DNA of 47,936 bases from NCBI GenBank assembly GCA_035551355.1, contig DASZNF010000114.1, positions 1 through 47,936 of the forward strand, given 5' to 3'. Position 1 is the first letter of the stretch. Every line of letters begins with the position of its first letter. This DNA comes from DATATV01 sp035551355 (lineage in GTDB: Bacteria > Actinomycetota > Actinomycetes > Mycobacteriales > Pseudonocardiaceae). The translations under genes and the position numbers were made by a program. The notes below the pieces were generated by a model. It was not told the DNA's origin. It saw only the letters and a list, made by a program, of their open reading frames with translations, and searched no databases. Below are positions 39,858 through 47,936 of this stretch, in pieces.

Positions 39858-40979
39858 ATGAATCGCAGGATGGCAACTCTGGGGGTGGCCGCGGCCGGTG
39901 TGGTGGCCGGCGCGGTCGGACTGGGTGTGCTGGCCGCTCCGGCCGGCGCGGGCCAGCCGCCCAACCTGCCCGCCATTTCCCCGGCCGCACTGGTCCAGTC
40001 GGTCATCACCGCCAAGCCCACGGCCATGGGCGGCACCGTCGAGGTGGACAACAACCTCGGCCTGCCGGCCATCCCGGACCTGCCCAGCCAGCTGACCAAC
40101 GGCACCAGCCAGATCCGGATGTGGACCGACGGCACCGGCAAGGCGCGGGTGTCGCTGCCCAGCAACTCGGCCGAGCAGACCTACGTGGACGACGGCACCA
40201 CGCTCTACGACTGGGACTCGACCAGCAAGACGGTCACCGAGAACCCGGCCGGCGAGCACGCCAGGGCGGGCCAGACGCCCAGCAAGGACACCGGCCGCGA
40301 GCTGGACCCGGCGGCCATGGCCCAGCAGCTGGTCTCCCAGATGCAGGCCACCAGCACCATCGAGGTCGGCGGCACCGACACGGTGGCCGGACGCCCGGTC
40401 TACGACCTGGTGCTGACCCCGAAGGCGCAGGAGAAGACCCTGCTGCGTCAGGTGCAGATTTCGATCGACTCGCAGACCCGGCTGCCGTTGCGGGTCAGCG
40501 TGCTGGCCAACGGCTCGTCCACCCCGGCGGTCCAGGTCGGCTTCACCAGCATCGACGTCGGCCCGCAGGACCCGTCGCTGTTCACCTTCGCCCCGCCCGC
40601 CGGGGCCACGGTGACCCACGGCGACTCGCCGAACAAGCAGCTGGGCAAGGCCACCGACCAGACCGCCCCGACCATCGTCGGGTCCGGCTGGGACACCGTG
40701 ATCATGGCCAAGCTGCCCGCGGGCACCATGACCTCGGGCGCCGGTGACTCGAGCGGCAGCACCAACTCGGGCATCCCCGGTCGGTCCAGCAGCAGCAGCC
40801 GCAGCGCGAGCCCGATGGGCCTGATCAGCCAGTTCGGCACTCCGGTCAGCGGTTCCTGGGGCCACGGCTGGGTGATCAACACCAGCATCGCCACCGTGCT
40901 GGTCACCTCCGACGGCCAGGTGGTCGCCGGGTTCGTGCCCGAGCAGGTGCTGATCTCCGATCTGGCCGGCGCGAAGTGA
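39858..40979 (+). CDS. secreted LolA-like protein
   Basis: A 373-residue exported protein with a signal peptide (residues 1 to about 34, ending APAGAGQ). The mature part is beta-rich and resembles actinobacterial proteins annotated as LolA/RseB-like: repeated strands such as QIRMWTDGTGKARVSLP, YVDDGTTLYDWDSTSKTVT, GRPVYDLVLTP and TRLPLRVSVLANG. A Ser/Gly-rich linker (about residues 295-320) leads to a C-terminal extension. No lipobox, so it is probably released or envelope-associated. Strong ribosome binding site (AAGGAGGAG). First gene of an operon with an ABC exporter, next to the TCTCAG boxes. Confidence 0.85.
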   Translation: MNRRMATLGVAAAGVVAGAVGLGVLAAPAGAGQPPNLPAISPAALVQSVITAKPTAMGGTVEVDNNLGLPAIPDLPSQLTNGTSQIRMWTDGTGKARVSLPSNSAEQTYVDDGTTLYDWDSTSKTVTENPAGEHARAGQTPSKDTGRELDPAAMAQQLVSQMQATSTIEVGGTDTVAGRPVYDLVLTPKAQEKTLLRQVQISIDSQTRLPLRVSVLANGSSTPAVQVGFTSIDVGPQDPSLFTFAPPAGATVTHGDSPNKQLGKATDQTAPTIVGSGWDTVIMAKLPAGTMTSGAGDSSGSTNSGIPGRSSSSSRSASPMGLISQFGTPVSGSWGHGWVINTSIATVLVTSDGQVVAGFVPEQVLISDLAGAK

Positions 40980-41986
40980 GCACGTTCACCGATGTGACCC
41001 CGGAGGCGGGTGCCGAGCAGTCCTCGGCGCCCGCCCCGGGCCGGTCACTGGCCGCCCGCACGCGCGGCCTGCGCAAGACCTTCCGCGGCACGGTCGCGGT
41101 GGACCGGCTGGATCTGGATGTGCCCGACGGCGCGGTGCTGGGCATGCTCGGCCCGAACGGCTCGGGCAAGACCACCACCATCCGGATGCTGCTGGGCCTG
41201 GTCAGCCCGACCGAGGGCGAGGTCGAGCTGTTGGGCCGGCGGATGCCCGACGGCGCGGCGCACGCGCTACCCCATGTCGGCGCGTTGGTTGAGGGCCCCG
41301 GTTTCCACCCGTTCCTGTCCGGCGCGGACAACCTGCGCCGGGTGGCCGCGGCGGAACCGTTGCTGCCCACCAGACACATCAACACCGCGGTGTCCGACGC
41401 GCTGGCCCGGGTCGGCCTTTCCGAGGCGCGCAACCGGCGCTACCGCGGCTATTCCCTTGGTATGAAACAACGTCTCGGCCTGGCCGCGGCGCTTCTGGTG
41501 CCGCGCAAGCTGGTGGTGCTTGACGAGCCGACCAACGGCCTGGATCCGGCGGGTACGAGGGAGATCCGCCGGGTCATCGCCGAGTTGCACGCAAGCGGTG
41601 CGACCGTACTGGTTTCCTCCCATCTACTGTCCGAAGTGGAGGCTACCTGCACGCACGTTGCCGTGCTGCACAAGGGAACCGTGGTCGCGCAGGGCGAGCT
41701 GGCCCCGTTGCTGGAGGCCGGAAACCCTACCCTGCTGGTGCGCACACCGGACGTCGATGAGGCGGTGAATGCCTTGCGGGACAACCGGATCGCCGCCCGT
41801 GCGGTGACCGAGGGGCTGCTGGTCGACCTGACCGGTTCGTCCGCGCCTGCGGTGGTGGAGACGCTGGTCCGGGCGGGCGTGCCGGTGCACGAGGCCCGCA
41901 GGCAGCGGGCCGATCTTGAGGAACTGTTCGCCCGGCTGACCGAAAGCGACGCGGCCGCCGAGCTGACCGAGGGGGACGTGCGGTGA
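40976..41986 (+). CDS. ABC transporter ATP-binding protein
   Basis: A 336-residue exporter-type ATPase. Walker A GPNGSGKTTT, signature YSLGMKQRLGLAAAL, Walker B LVVLDEPTNGLDPAG and SSHLLSE. The C-terminal 100 residues (DUF4162-like) are usual for drug and antimicrobial-peptide exporters such as BcrA. The GTG start overlaps the stop of the LolA-like gene (GTGA), and its own stop overlaps the permease start the same way: a tightly coupled three-gene operon. Confidence 0.93.
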   Translation: MSTFTDVTPEAGAEQSSAPAPGRSLAARTRGLRKTFRGTVAVDRLDLDVPDGAVLGMLGPNGSGKTTTIRMLLGLVSPTEGEVELLGRRMPDGAAHALPHVGALVEGPGFHPFLSGADNLRRVAAAEPLLPTRHINTAVSDALARVGLSEARNRRYRGYSLGMKQRLGLAAALLVPRKLVVLDEPTNGLDPAGTREIRRVIAELHASGATVLVSSHLLSEVEATCTHVAVLHKGTVVAQGELAPLLEAGNPTLLVRTPDVDEAVNALRDNRIAARAVTEGLLVDLTGSSAPAVVETLVRAGVPVHEARRQRADLEELFARLTESDAAAELTEGDVR

Positions 41987-42960
41987 GCACCACAACCGGC
42001 AGTACCACGAACAACACGAAAAGCGCCGCTGCAATGGAAACCACGGAAACCGCACCGGCCAGGGCGACCGGCATGACGATGGCGGCCTCGGCCACCGCGA
42101 CCACGCTGGACGGCAAGCTCATCCCGCTGGCCACCGGCCGCACGGCGGCGCCGCTGGGCCGGCTGTTGTGGGCCGAGGTGGTGTGGATCTTCCGCCGCCC
42201 GCGCACCTGGATCTCCCTGGTGCTCCTGGCCTTGGTGCCGATCGTGATCGCCATCGGGGTGCGGGTGGCCGGACCGTCCGGTGGCGGGGGCCGGGGCGGT
42301 GGGCTGCTGGCCAACCTGGTCGGCAACGGCCTTGTCCTGCCGGTCGCCGCGCTGACTCTCACCCTGACCCTGCTGCTGCCGCTGGTCGGCGCGATGTGGG
42401 CGGCGGACGCGCTGGCCGGGGAGTCCTCGTTCGGCACGCTGCGCGGGCTGCTGATCGCGCCGGTGAGCCGGTTGCGGCTGCTGGGCATCAAGGCGTTCGG
42501 CGTGGCCACGGCGATCCTGGCCGCCAGCGTGCTGATCGCCGTGGTCGGCCTGATCACCGGGCTGGTGCTGGTCGGCTCGTCGGGCATGATCACCTTGTCC
42601 GGCACCACATTGGGCTTCGGCTCGGCGGTGGGCCGGGTGGCCCTCGCCACGGTGTGGGTGGCCTTCCAGGTGTGCGCGGTGGCCGCGATCGCGCTGGCCG
42701 TGTCCGCGTGCACGGAGCACCCACTGGTGGTGATGGCCGCGACCGTCGGCGGCGCGATCGTGTTCGGCGTGCTGTCCTCGATCCCGTCGCTGGGCTGGCT
42801 GCAGCCCTACCTGCTGACCAACCAGTGGGGCGCGGTGACCGACGTGCTGCGCGATCCGATGCCCACCGGCGCGTTGTGGCACGGCGTGTTCGAGGCGGCC
42901 TGTTACCTGGTCATCGGGCTGTCGCTGACGCTGGCCCGGGTGGTGTCCAAGGACGGCTGA
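41983..42960 (+). CDS. ABC-2 type permease
   Basis: A 325-residue membrane protein with about six helices. The first 50-60 residues are a polar Thr/Ala-rich cytoplasmic tail. The ABC-2 pattern follows: LLWAEVVWIFRRPRTW, a glycine-rich loop, then ADALAGESSFGTLRGLLIAPVSR (the cytoplasmic coupling helix). It pairs with the preceding ATPase as an exporter. GTG start in the GTGA overlap. Substrate unknown; antimicrobial or lipid export would fit the regulator-linked setting (inference). Confidence 0.9.
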   Translation: MSTTTGSTTNNTKSAAAMETTETAPARATGMTMAASATATTLDGKLIPLATGRTAAPLGRLLWAEVVWIFRRPRTWISLVLLALVPIVIAIGVRVAGPSGGGGRGGGLLANLVGNGLVLPVAALTLTLTLLLPLVGAMWAADALAGESSFGTLRGLLIAPVSRLRLLGIKAFGVATAILAASVLIAVVGLITGLVLVGSSGMITLSGTTLGFGSAVGRVALATVWVAFQVCAVAAIALAVSACTEHPLVVMAATVGGAIVFGVLSSIPSLGWLQPYLLTNQWGAVTDVLRDPMPTGALWHGVFEAACYLVIGLSLTLARVVSKDG

Positions 42961-42993
42961 GCGCGGGGTGGCGCTGGGCTGCATGATGAAGCG

Positions 42994-43296
42994 ATGAGTG
43001 ACGTACTCAACGAAGAACGGATCGACCAAGCCCTGACCAACGACCTGCCATCGTGGAGCAACGAGGGCGGCGAGTTGGTCAGGGTGGTCGAGCTGGCCGG
43101 GTTTCCGCAGGCGATCGAGGTGGTCAACGACGTGGCGCTGGTGGCGGAGGAGGCCAACCATCATCCGGACATCGACATCCGGTGGCGCACGGTCACCTTC
43201 CACCTGACCACGCATTCGCAGAACGGCATCACCGGAGCCGACCTGGAGATGGCCAAGAAGATCGACACGGTGATCGGCGACCGGGCCGCCATCTAG
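42994..43296 (+). CDS. 4a-hydroxytetrahydrobiopterin dehydratase (pterin carbinolamine dehydratase)
   Basis: A 100-residue PCD-family protein. The active-site block EEANHHPDIDIRWRTVTFHL contains the catalytic His-His-Pro and partner residues. In organisms with phenylalanine hydroxylase it recycles the pterin cofactor; in most actinobacteria the role is unsettled, and some homologues act in molybdopterin metabolism. Start ATG. It lies next to the PimE-like gene, as Rv1159A does in M. tuberculosis. Confidence 0.93.
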   Translation: MSDVLNEERIDQALTNDLPSWSNEGGELVRVVELAGFPQAIEVVNDVALVAEEANHHPDIDIRWRTVTFHLTTHSQNGITGADLEMAKKIDTVIGDRAAI

Positions 43297-43322
43297 GCAG
43301 TTCCGGCGGCATCCAGGCAGTT

Positions 43323-43339
43323 TCCGGCCGTTGGCCGGA
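43323..43339. terminator. bidirectional terminator, PCD/GT87
   Basis: TCCGGCC/GGCCGGA stem (7 bp) with a 3-nt loop between convergent genes. A direct repeat (GGCAGTT-TCCGG type) precedes it. Confidence 0.5.
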
Positions 43340-43351
43340 GCCGGAATCTCC

Positions 43352-44632
43352 TTACACGGCAGCGGAAATCGGCTCGCTGTCCGGCTCCGGCTCGACCGCT
43401 TTGCGGGACTTCAGCGCGACCGCGATGGTGACCAGGGTCAGAATCCCGCAGGCCGGGTAGACCCAGCCGAGCACGGTGTCGTACCAGGGGCGCGGGATGG
43501 ACCAGATGGAGCCCTGCAGCTTGAGCAGGAACGAGATCAGGAAGCTGCCCACCGCGATCAGCCACACGATCGCCGTGGTGGTGACCAGTTTGCCGCCGGC
43601 GGCGCGCCCGTAGAGCAGCCACAGCAGCGCGGGCACCATCCACACCCAGTGGTGGCTCCAGGAGATCGGTGAGACCAGCAGGGTGAAGAACTGCACCGAG
43701 ACGATGCCGGCCAGCGTGTCCTTCGACCGCACCGCGGCGCGCAGCGCGAAACCCAGCAGCACAAGGGAAACCGCGACCCCGGCCAGCCAGATCGGTCCGC
43801 TGCCCACGTCGTGGCCGACGGTCCGGGACAGCGCGCCGCGCAGCGACTGGTTGATCGCCGAGCCGACCGGCCCGATCCGGCTGGTGTCGTTGAGCAGGTG
43901 GAACCAGTACAGGATCGACTGGGCCGGCGAGACCAGGTAGGCGATGCCGACGGTGACGAAGAAGAACACCGCCGACCACACCGCCGCCGCCCACCGTTTG
44001 GTGGCCAGGAAGTAGATGCCCGACAGGGCCGGGGTCAGCTTGACACCGGTGGTCAGCCCGACGCCCAGCCCGGACAGCCACGGCCGGTCGCTGACCATGC
44101 AGGCCAGCACGACGGCCGCGAGCAACAGGTTGATCTGGCCGTAGTTGAGCGTGGTGCGCACCGGCTCGGTCCAGATCAGCAGGGCGGTCCACAACATCGC
44201 GCGCCGCTGCCAGACCAGCTCGGTCACCGGGTCCAGCCCGGTCACCGGGTCCCGGTCCCGGCCGATCAGCCGCAACGACAGCCGGACCAGCCACCACAGG
44301 CAGATCACCGAGATCAGCTGCCAGATCCAGCGGGCCACCGCCCACGGCACCCAGGACAGCGGCAGGAACACCACGGCCGCGAATGGCGGATAGGTGAACG
44401 GGAGCGCGAACTGTTGCGAATACTGCGCCAACCGCCAGTCGTAGAGGGTTCCGTGCAGGATGAACGGTGATCCGTTGCGATAGACCATCAAATCGATCAT
44501 GGTCATTTTCGTCTGGGTGGCCACCAGCACGAAATGGATCAGTACGGAGGCGCCGAGCAGCCACTTGGCCAGGGGCAACACCCTCGACTCAATGGCACGC
44601 ACATTCACGGAATCGTTCTCCCCTGCGCTCAT
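43352..44632 (-). CDS. GT87 polyprenol-phosphate-dependent mannosyltransferase (PimE-like)
   Basis: A 426-residue membrane protein with about ten helices, GT87/DUF2029 family. The first extracytoplasmic loop has MIDLMVYRNG, whose acidic residue corresponds in position to the catalytic Asp of PimE, and a YDWRLAQY segment. Later features are FTYPPFAAVVFLPLS, LNYGQINLLLA, GVKLTPAL and SPISWSHHWVW. PimE adds an alpha-1,2-mannose to phosphatidylinositol mannosides from polyprenyl-phosphomannose. The neighbouring dehydratase supports orthology with Rv1159, but the exact acceptor is inferred. Confidence 0.85.
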   Translation of the reverse strand: MSAGENDSVNVRAIESRVLPLAKWLLGASVLIHFVLVATQTKMTMIDLMVYRNGSPFILHGTLYDWRLAQYSQQFALPFTYPPFAAVVFLPLSWVPWAVARWIWQLISVICLWWLVRLSLRLIGRDRDPVTGLDPVTELVWQRRAMLWTALLIWTEPVRTTLNYGQINLLLAAVVLACMVSDRPWLSGLGVGLTTGVKLTPALSGIYFLATKRWAAAVWSAVFFFVTVGIAYLVSPAQSILYWFHLLNDTSRIGPVGSAINQSLRGALSRTVGHDVGSGPIWLAGVAVSLVLLGFALRAAVRSKDTLAGIVSVQFFTLLVSPISWSHHWVWMVPALLWLLYGRAAGGKLVTTTAIVWLIAVGSFLISFLLKLQGSIWSIPRPWYDTVLGWVYPACGILTLVTIAVALKSRKAVEPEPDSEPISAAV

Positions 44633-44785
44633 CCGCTCATCCGGTCACATACGGTACCGGGTGGGTACTGTCGGCCAGCGCCGGGCCAATCCGCAGGTCC
44701 GGACGGTCGGATGGGGCAGCGGAACTCGACAGGTCCTCGTCCAGGAGCGGCCTCGGAGTGTCGACAGCACATCTGACGATGCTGC

Positions 44786-45028
44786 TCAGCTCTCGAGTGC
44801 CCCCAGAAGCAGATCGCGGACCAGATCCACGTCGTCGCTCTCCAGGTCCCGCCCCTCCGGCACCGCCCGAATCCTGTTCAGTGTTCGAGCTTTGTATCGG
44901 TCGAACCACTGACGAGCATGGAGTAGCGCGTCAGCGCGCAACCGGGCATCGGCCAACTCGAGCTGATCCCGCGACGTTGCCCCGCAAACCCGGTCAAGCG
45001 TGATGCGTGGTGTTCGGTGTTCGGTCAA
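44786..45028 (-). CDS. small protein coupled to antitoxin, unknown family
   Basis: An 80-residue predicted all-helical protein, rich in Arg, Asp and Leu (ELADARLRADALLHARQWFDRYKARTL is broken here by no Pro or Gly). It starts at TTG 45028, overlapping the antitoxin stop (TTGA), so it occupies the place where a toxin gene is usually found. It does not show the RelE/YoeB pattern (no C-terminal RxxY/H catalytic block) nor PIN or Doc motifs. It may be a new toxin, a remnant or an accessory protein. Confidence 0.65.
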   Translation of the reverse strand: MTEHRTPRITLDRVCGATSRDQLELADARLRADALLHARQWFDRYKARTLNRIRAVPEGRDLESDDVDLVRDLLLGALES

Positions 45029-45270
45029 TACCGAACACCACGGCGGTCGGACGTCGAAGCGGAACCCGACCCGGTTCCGGCGTCTGACCGGCGGGCGTTC
45101 GCGGGCGAACGCAGCAGGTAAGCGCCTTCACGTAGGGCTGAATAGTCCTCAGCGGAGACAAGCACGGCATTGCCATGCCTGGAAACGATCTCGATGGCGT
45201 CGTGGTCCTCGTTGACCTGCTTGATCAGCGGAAGAAGTCCCTTGCGGGCTTCGCTGGCGGTGATCGACAT
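45025..45270 (-). CDS. Phd/YefM-family antitoxin
   Basis: An 81-residue antitoxin. The N-terminal Phd/YefM DNA-binding fold is clear: SITASEARKGLLPLIKQVNE, then AIEIVSRHGNAVLVSAEDYSALRE. The C-terminal third (SPANARRSDAGTGSGSAST) is basic, Gly/Ser-rich and unstructured, unlike the toxin-wrapping helix of classical YefM. ATG start with GGGAGGG about 9 nt upstream. Members repress their own operon; a symmetric element lies just upstream. Confidence 0.85.
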   Translation of the reverse strand: MSITASEARKGLLPLIKQVNEDHDAIEIVSRHGNAVLVSAEDYSALREGAYLLRSPANARRSDAGTGSGSASTSDRRGVRY

Positions 45271-45288
45271 CTCGGACGCCCTCCCTGA

Positions 45289-45310
45289 GTGGTACTCGAT
45301 ATCGCACCAC
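45289..45310. promoter_or_regulatory. candidate antitoxin operator
   Basis: GTGGT and ACCAC arms flank the palindrome CGATATCG, about 19-40 nt upstream of the antitoxin ATG. The inner and outer symmetry axes differ by one base. Confidence 0.35.
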
Positions 45311-45342
45311 TTCGCGAGGCGGCGGCTACCCGGCTCCAACCC

Positions 45343-46422
<1,080 letters not shown>

Positions 46423-46430
46423 GAGGGGCC

Positions 46431-46436
46431 ATCGTA
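46431..46436 (-). promoter_or_regulatory. putative -10 element of ychF (leaderless)
   Basis: TACGAT on the minus strand ends 8 nt before the ychF GTG; no ribosome binding site. Confidence 0.45.
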
Positions 46437-46494
46437 GGTCAGTGCCGACAGGCCGCTGGTACTCCTCGCTGGTTCCTCGCTCGACGCAGTCGCT

Positions 46495-47325
46495 TCAGTC
46501 GAAGAAACCCGCCCGCCACGTCACGGCGGCCAACTCGTGCTGGCCGTTCACGTTGGGGTGGAACCAGTCCCACTTGCTGATCTGGTCGGCGGTGAACGGG
46601 GTGTCGAACACCGCGCCCTTGTCGTAGCGGCAGGCCGACCCGTAGTCCTCGCAGGCCGCGGCGAGTTCGGCGTTGTAGGCCTCGACCCGGGTCCGGACCG
46701 CCTCGCGACGGGTGACGTCGCCCGCCGCGGTCGACTCCGGGGCCGCCAGCATCGACTGGCAGATGTGCCCGTGCGACCAGGCGAAGCGAGCCAGCCTGTT
46801 CCCGTGCCCGACCTGCCACAACCGGAACAGGTCCGGGACGCTGGCGATGAACATGCGGGCCTGCGGCAGGCCGTCGTGCAGCTTGTCCAGGGCGCCTCGC
46901 AGTCGGGACCGGTAGTCCGCGACCGGGGTCATCGATGCGACGTCCGTCGAGCAGGCGTCATTGGCACCGATTTCGAGCGTCACGTAGTCGGCGTGGTCGG
47001 CGACCGCGCCGGCGACCTGGTCGGCCAACGCCGCGACGGTGGCGCCGGTGTGCGCCAGATTCGTGGCGGCCAACTTGGCGCCGGCCGCCGTCAGGCGTGC
47101 CCGCTGGCTGTCCACCCGGTCGTCCACCCCGGTGCTCCACGAGCGCTCCGGGCAGTCCACGTAGAACCCGCAGGAGTCGAAGCCGCGGCTGATCGAGTCG
47201 CCGAGGGCGACCATCACGGTCGGCAGTGGCCGGCTCCGCGCCGCCCCGGCCGACCCGGCCGCCGGTAACAGCGCGAGCGCGGCCGCGACCGCGGTCAGTC
47301 GCACCCGCCGTGCCGCCGCCGTCAT
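46495..47325 (-). CDS. secreted SGNH/GDSL-type esterase
   Basis: A 276-residue secreted hydrolase. A signal peptide covers residues 1 to about 29 (AAGSAGAA). Block I is ALGDSISRG with nucleophile Ser44, block III is GANDAC, and block V is DWFHPN with the catalytic Asp and His. Six cysteines (pairs near 52 and 58, around 123, 189 and 224-231) suggest three disulfides, as in secreted streptomycete SGNH lipases. ATG start with GGAGGAGG. Probable lipase or carbohydrate esterase; substrate not predictable. Confidence 0.9.
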   Translation of the reverse strand: MTAAARRVRLTAVAAALALLPAAGSAGAARSRPLPTVMVALGDSISRGFDSCGFYVDCPERSWSTGVDDRVDSQRARLTAAGAKLAATNLAHTGATVAALADQVAGAVADHADYVTLEIGANDACSTDVASMTPVADYRSRLRGALDKLHDGLPQARMFIASVPDLFRLWQVGHGNRLARFAWSHGHICQSMLAAPESTAAGDVTRREAVRTRVEAYNAELAAACEDYGSACRYDKGAVFDTPFTADQISKWDWFHPNVNGQHELAAVTWRAGFFD

Positions 47326-47511
47326 GCCGCAACCTCCTCCGCTGCTCGCATCGAACTCGCCTGCGGGACCTGTGGCCAGGGGGCTGACCCGACCGGAGCA
47401 ACGCCTCGACCGAAATGCGCATTTTTCGGACTCCTGGCCACACGTGCTCCTTCGTCGCGCGCGTGGCTCAGTTCATCCGAATTGTCGGACCGGGCCGGCA
47501 ACGTCGGCGTC

Positions 47512-47936
47512 GTGAACACCACCTGTGCACTGCTGATCCTGATCGCGCTGGTCATCGGCTTGGCCCTGGGTCGTGCCCCGGGCGCCGCGCGCGTCGCGGC
47601 GCTGGAGGCGAGCCTGGCCGCCGAGCGCCGGGCGGGCGGCGCCGAGTCGGCCGCCACTGCCGGGCTGGTCGGGGTGGTCGCGCCGCTGCGCGACTGCCTG
47701 GACCGCGTCGAGGACCGGCTGCACGACCTGGAGAACGCCCGGGTGGGTGCCTACAGCGCGCTGACCGAGCAGGTCGGCATGGTCCGGGCCGCCTCAGCGG
47801 CGTTGACGGCGGAAACCGCGGCGTTGGCCAACGCCCTGCGGGCGCCGCAGACCCGCGGACGCTGGGGCGAGCTGCAACTGCGTCGGGTGGTGGAGCTGGC
47901 CGGGATGGAGTCCCGGTGCGATTTCGAGGAGCAGGT
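47512..47936 (+). CDS. rmuC: DNA recombination protein RmuC, N-terminal part
   Basis: The first 141 residues of an RmuC-family protein, cut by the right edge. An N-terminal membrane helix (residues about 5-20) is followed by a coiled coil (ALEASLAAERRAG, RDCLDRVEDRLHDLE) and the beginning of the nuclease-like core, recognised by RGRWGELQLRRVVELAGM. RmuC limits inversions at short repeats. GTG at 47512; the upstream ribosome binding site is weak. Divergent from the SGNH esterase gene. Confidence 0.87.
   Translation, partial: MNTTCALLILIALVIGLALGRAPGAARVAALEASLAAERRAGGAESAATAGLVGVVAPLRDCLDRVEDRLHDLENARVGAYSALTEQVGMVRAASAALTAETAALANALRAPQTRGRWGELQLRRVVELAGMESRCDFEEQ

Noticed and set aside
44786..45028. 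YoeB/RelE toxin
   Set aside because: Length is right but the conserved basic and C-terminal aromatic/His residues of the family are not seen.

Overview
The window is high-G+C actinobacterial DNA from a mycothiol-producing organism, most likely a member of the Pseudonocardiales. The evidence is mshB, abundant GTG/TTG starts, four-base gene overlaps, an XRE/DUF5753 plus DUF397 pair, a DUF3117 protein, a DivIVA-domain protein, and a gene order resembling the mycobacterial Rv1159-Rv1211 stretch. No rRNA, tRNA, transposase, phage or CRISPR element was recognised. All coordinates come from reading frames, start-site signals and recalled family motifs; no database search was run.

Layout. 1-5137: epimerase (cut by the left edge), leucyl aminopeptidase pepA, DUF3117 protein, a crotonase-fold enzyme, the tag/DivIVA-like pair and plsC. 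5138-9396: an accessory block with DUF397, an XRE/DUF5753 regulator, a 69-residue unknown protein coupled to a nucleotidyl-cyclase-like protein, a flavin-fold protein and a LOG-NUDIX fusion. 9601-13536: a secreted phospholipase D-like protein, a second LOG protein and a Tat-exported phospholipase C. 13728-16300: dapE, a lipoprotein, dapD. 16422-19433: a three-gene nucleobase operon (yeast-type cytosine deaminase, Fe(II) oxygenase, NCS1 permease). 19576-24580: CHAD protein, dapC, fdxA, an acetyltransferase, a repeat-bearing membrane protein and mshB.

24640-33332: a peptide ABC importer (binding protein, two permeases, two ATPases) and an LpqW-like lipoprotein. 33552-36639: typA and trpS. 36659-42960: two divergent operons, one with response regulator, histidine kinase and a NUDIX protein, the other with a secreted LolA-like protein and an ABC exporter; four TCTCAG boxes lie between them. 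42994-47936: pterin dehydratase, a GT87 (PimE-like) mannosyltransferase, a Phd/YefM antitoxin with an unfamiliar partner, ychF, a secreted SGNH hydrolase and the start of rmuC.

Working together: dapC, dapD and dapE are three steps of the succinylase lysine/diaminopimelate route. pimE-like, lpqW-like and plsC genes point to phospholipid and mannoside envelope synthesis. The most interesting signals are the paired TCTCAG boxes, the deaminase-oxygenase-permease operon, the LOG-NUDIX fusion, the cyclase-like module next to the XRE regulator, the antitoxin with an unknown partner, and a recurring TANNNT element 6-8 nt before start codons that lack a ribosome binding site, which suggests leaderless transcripts.
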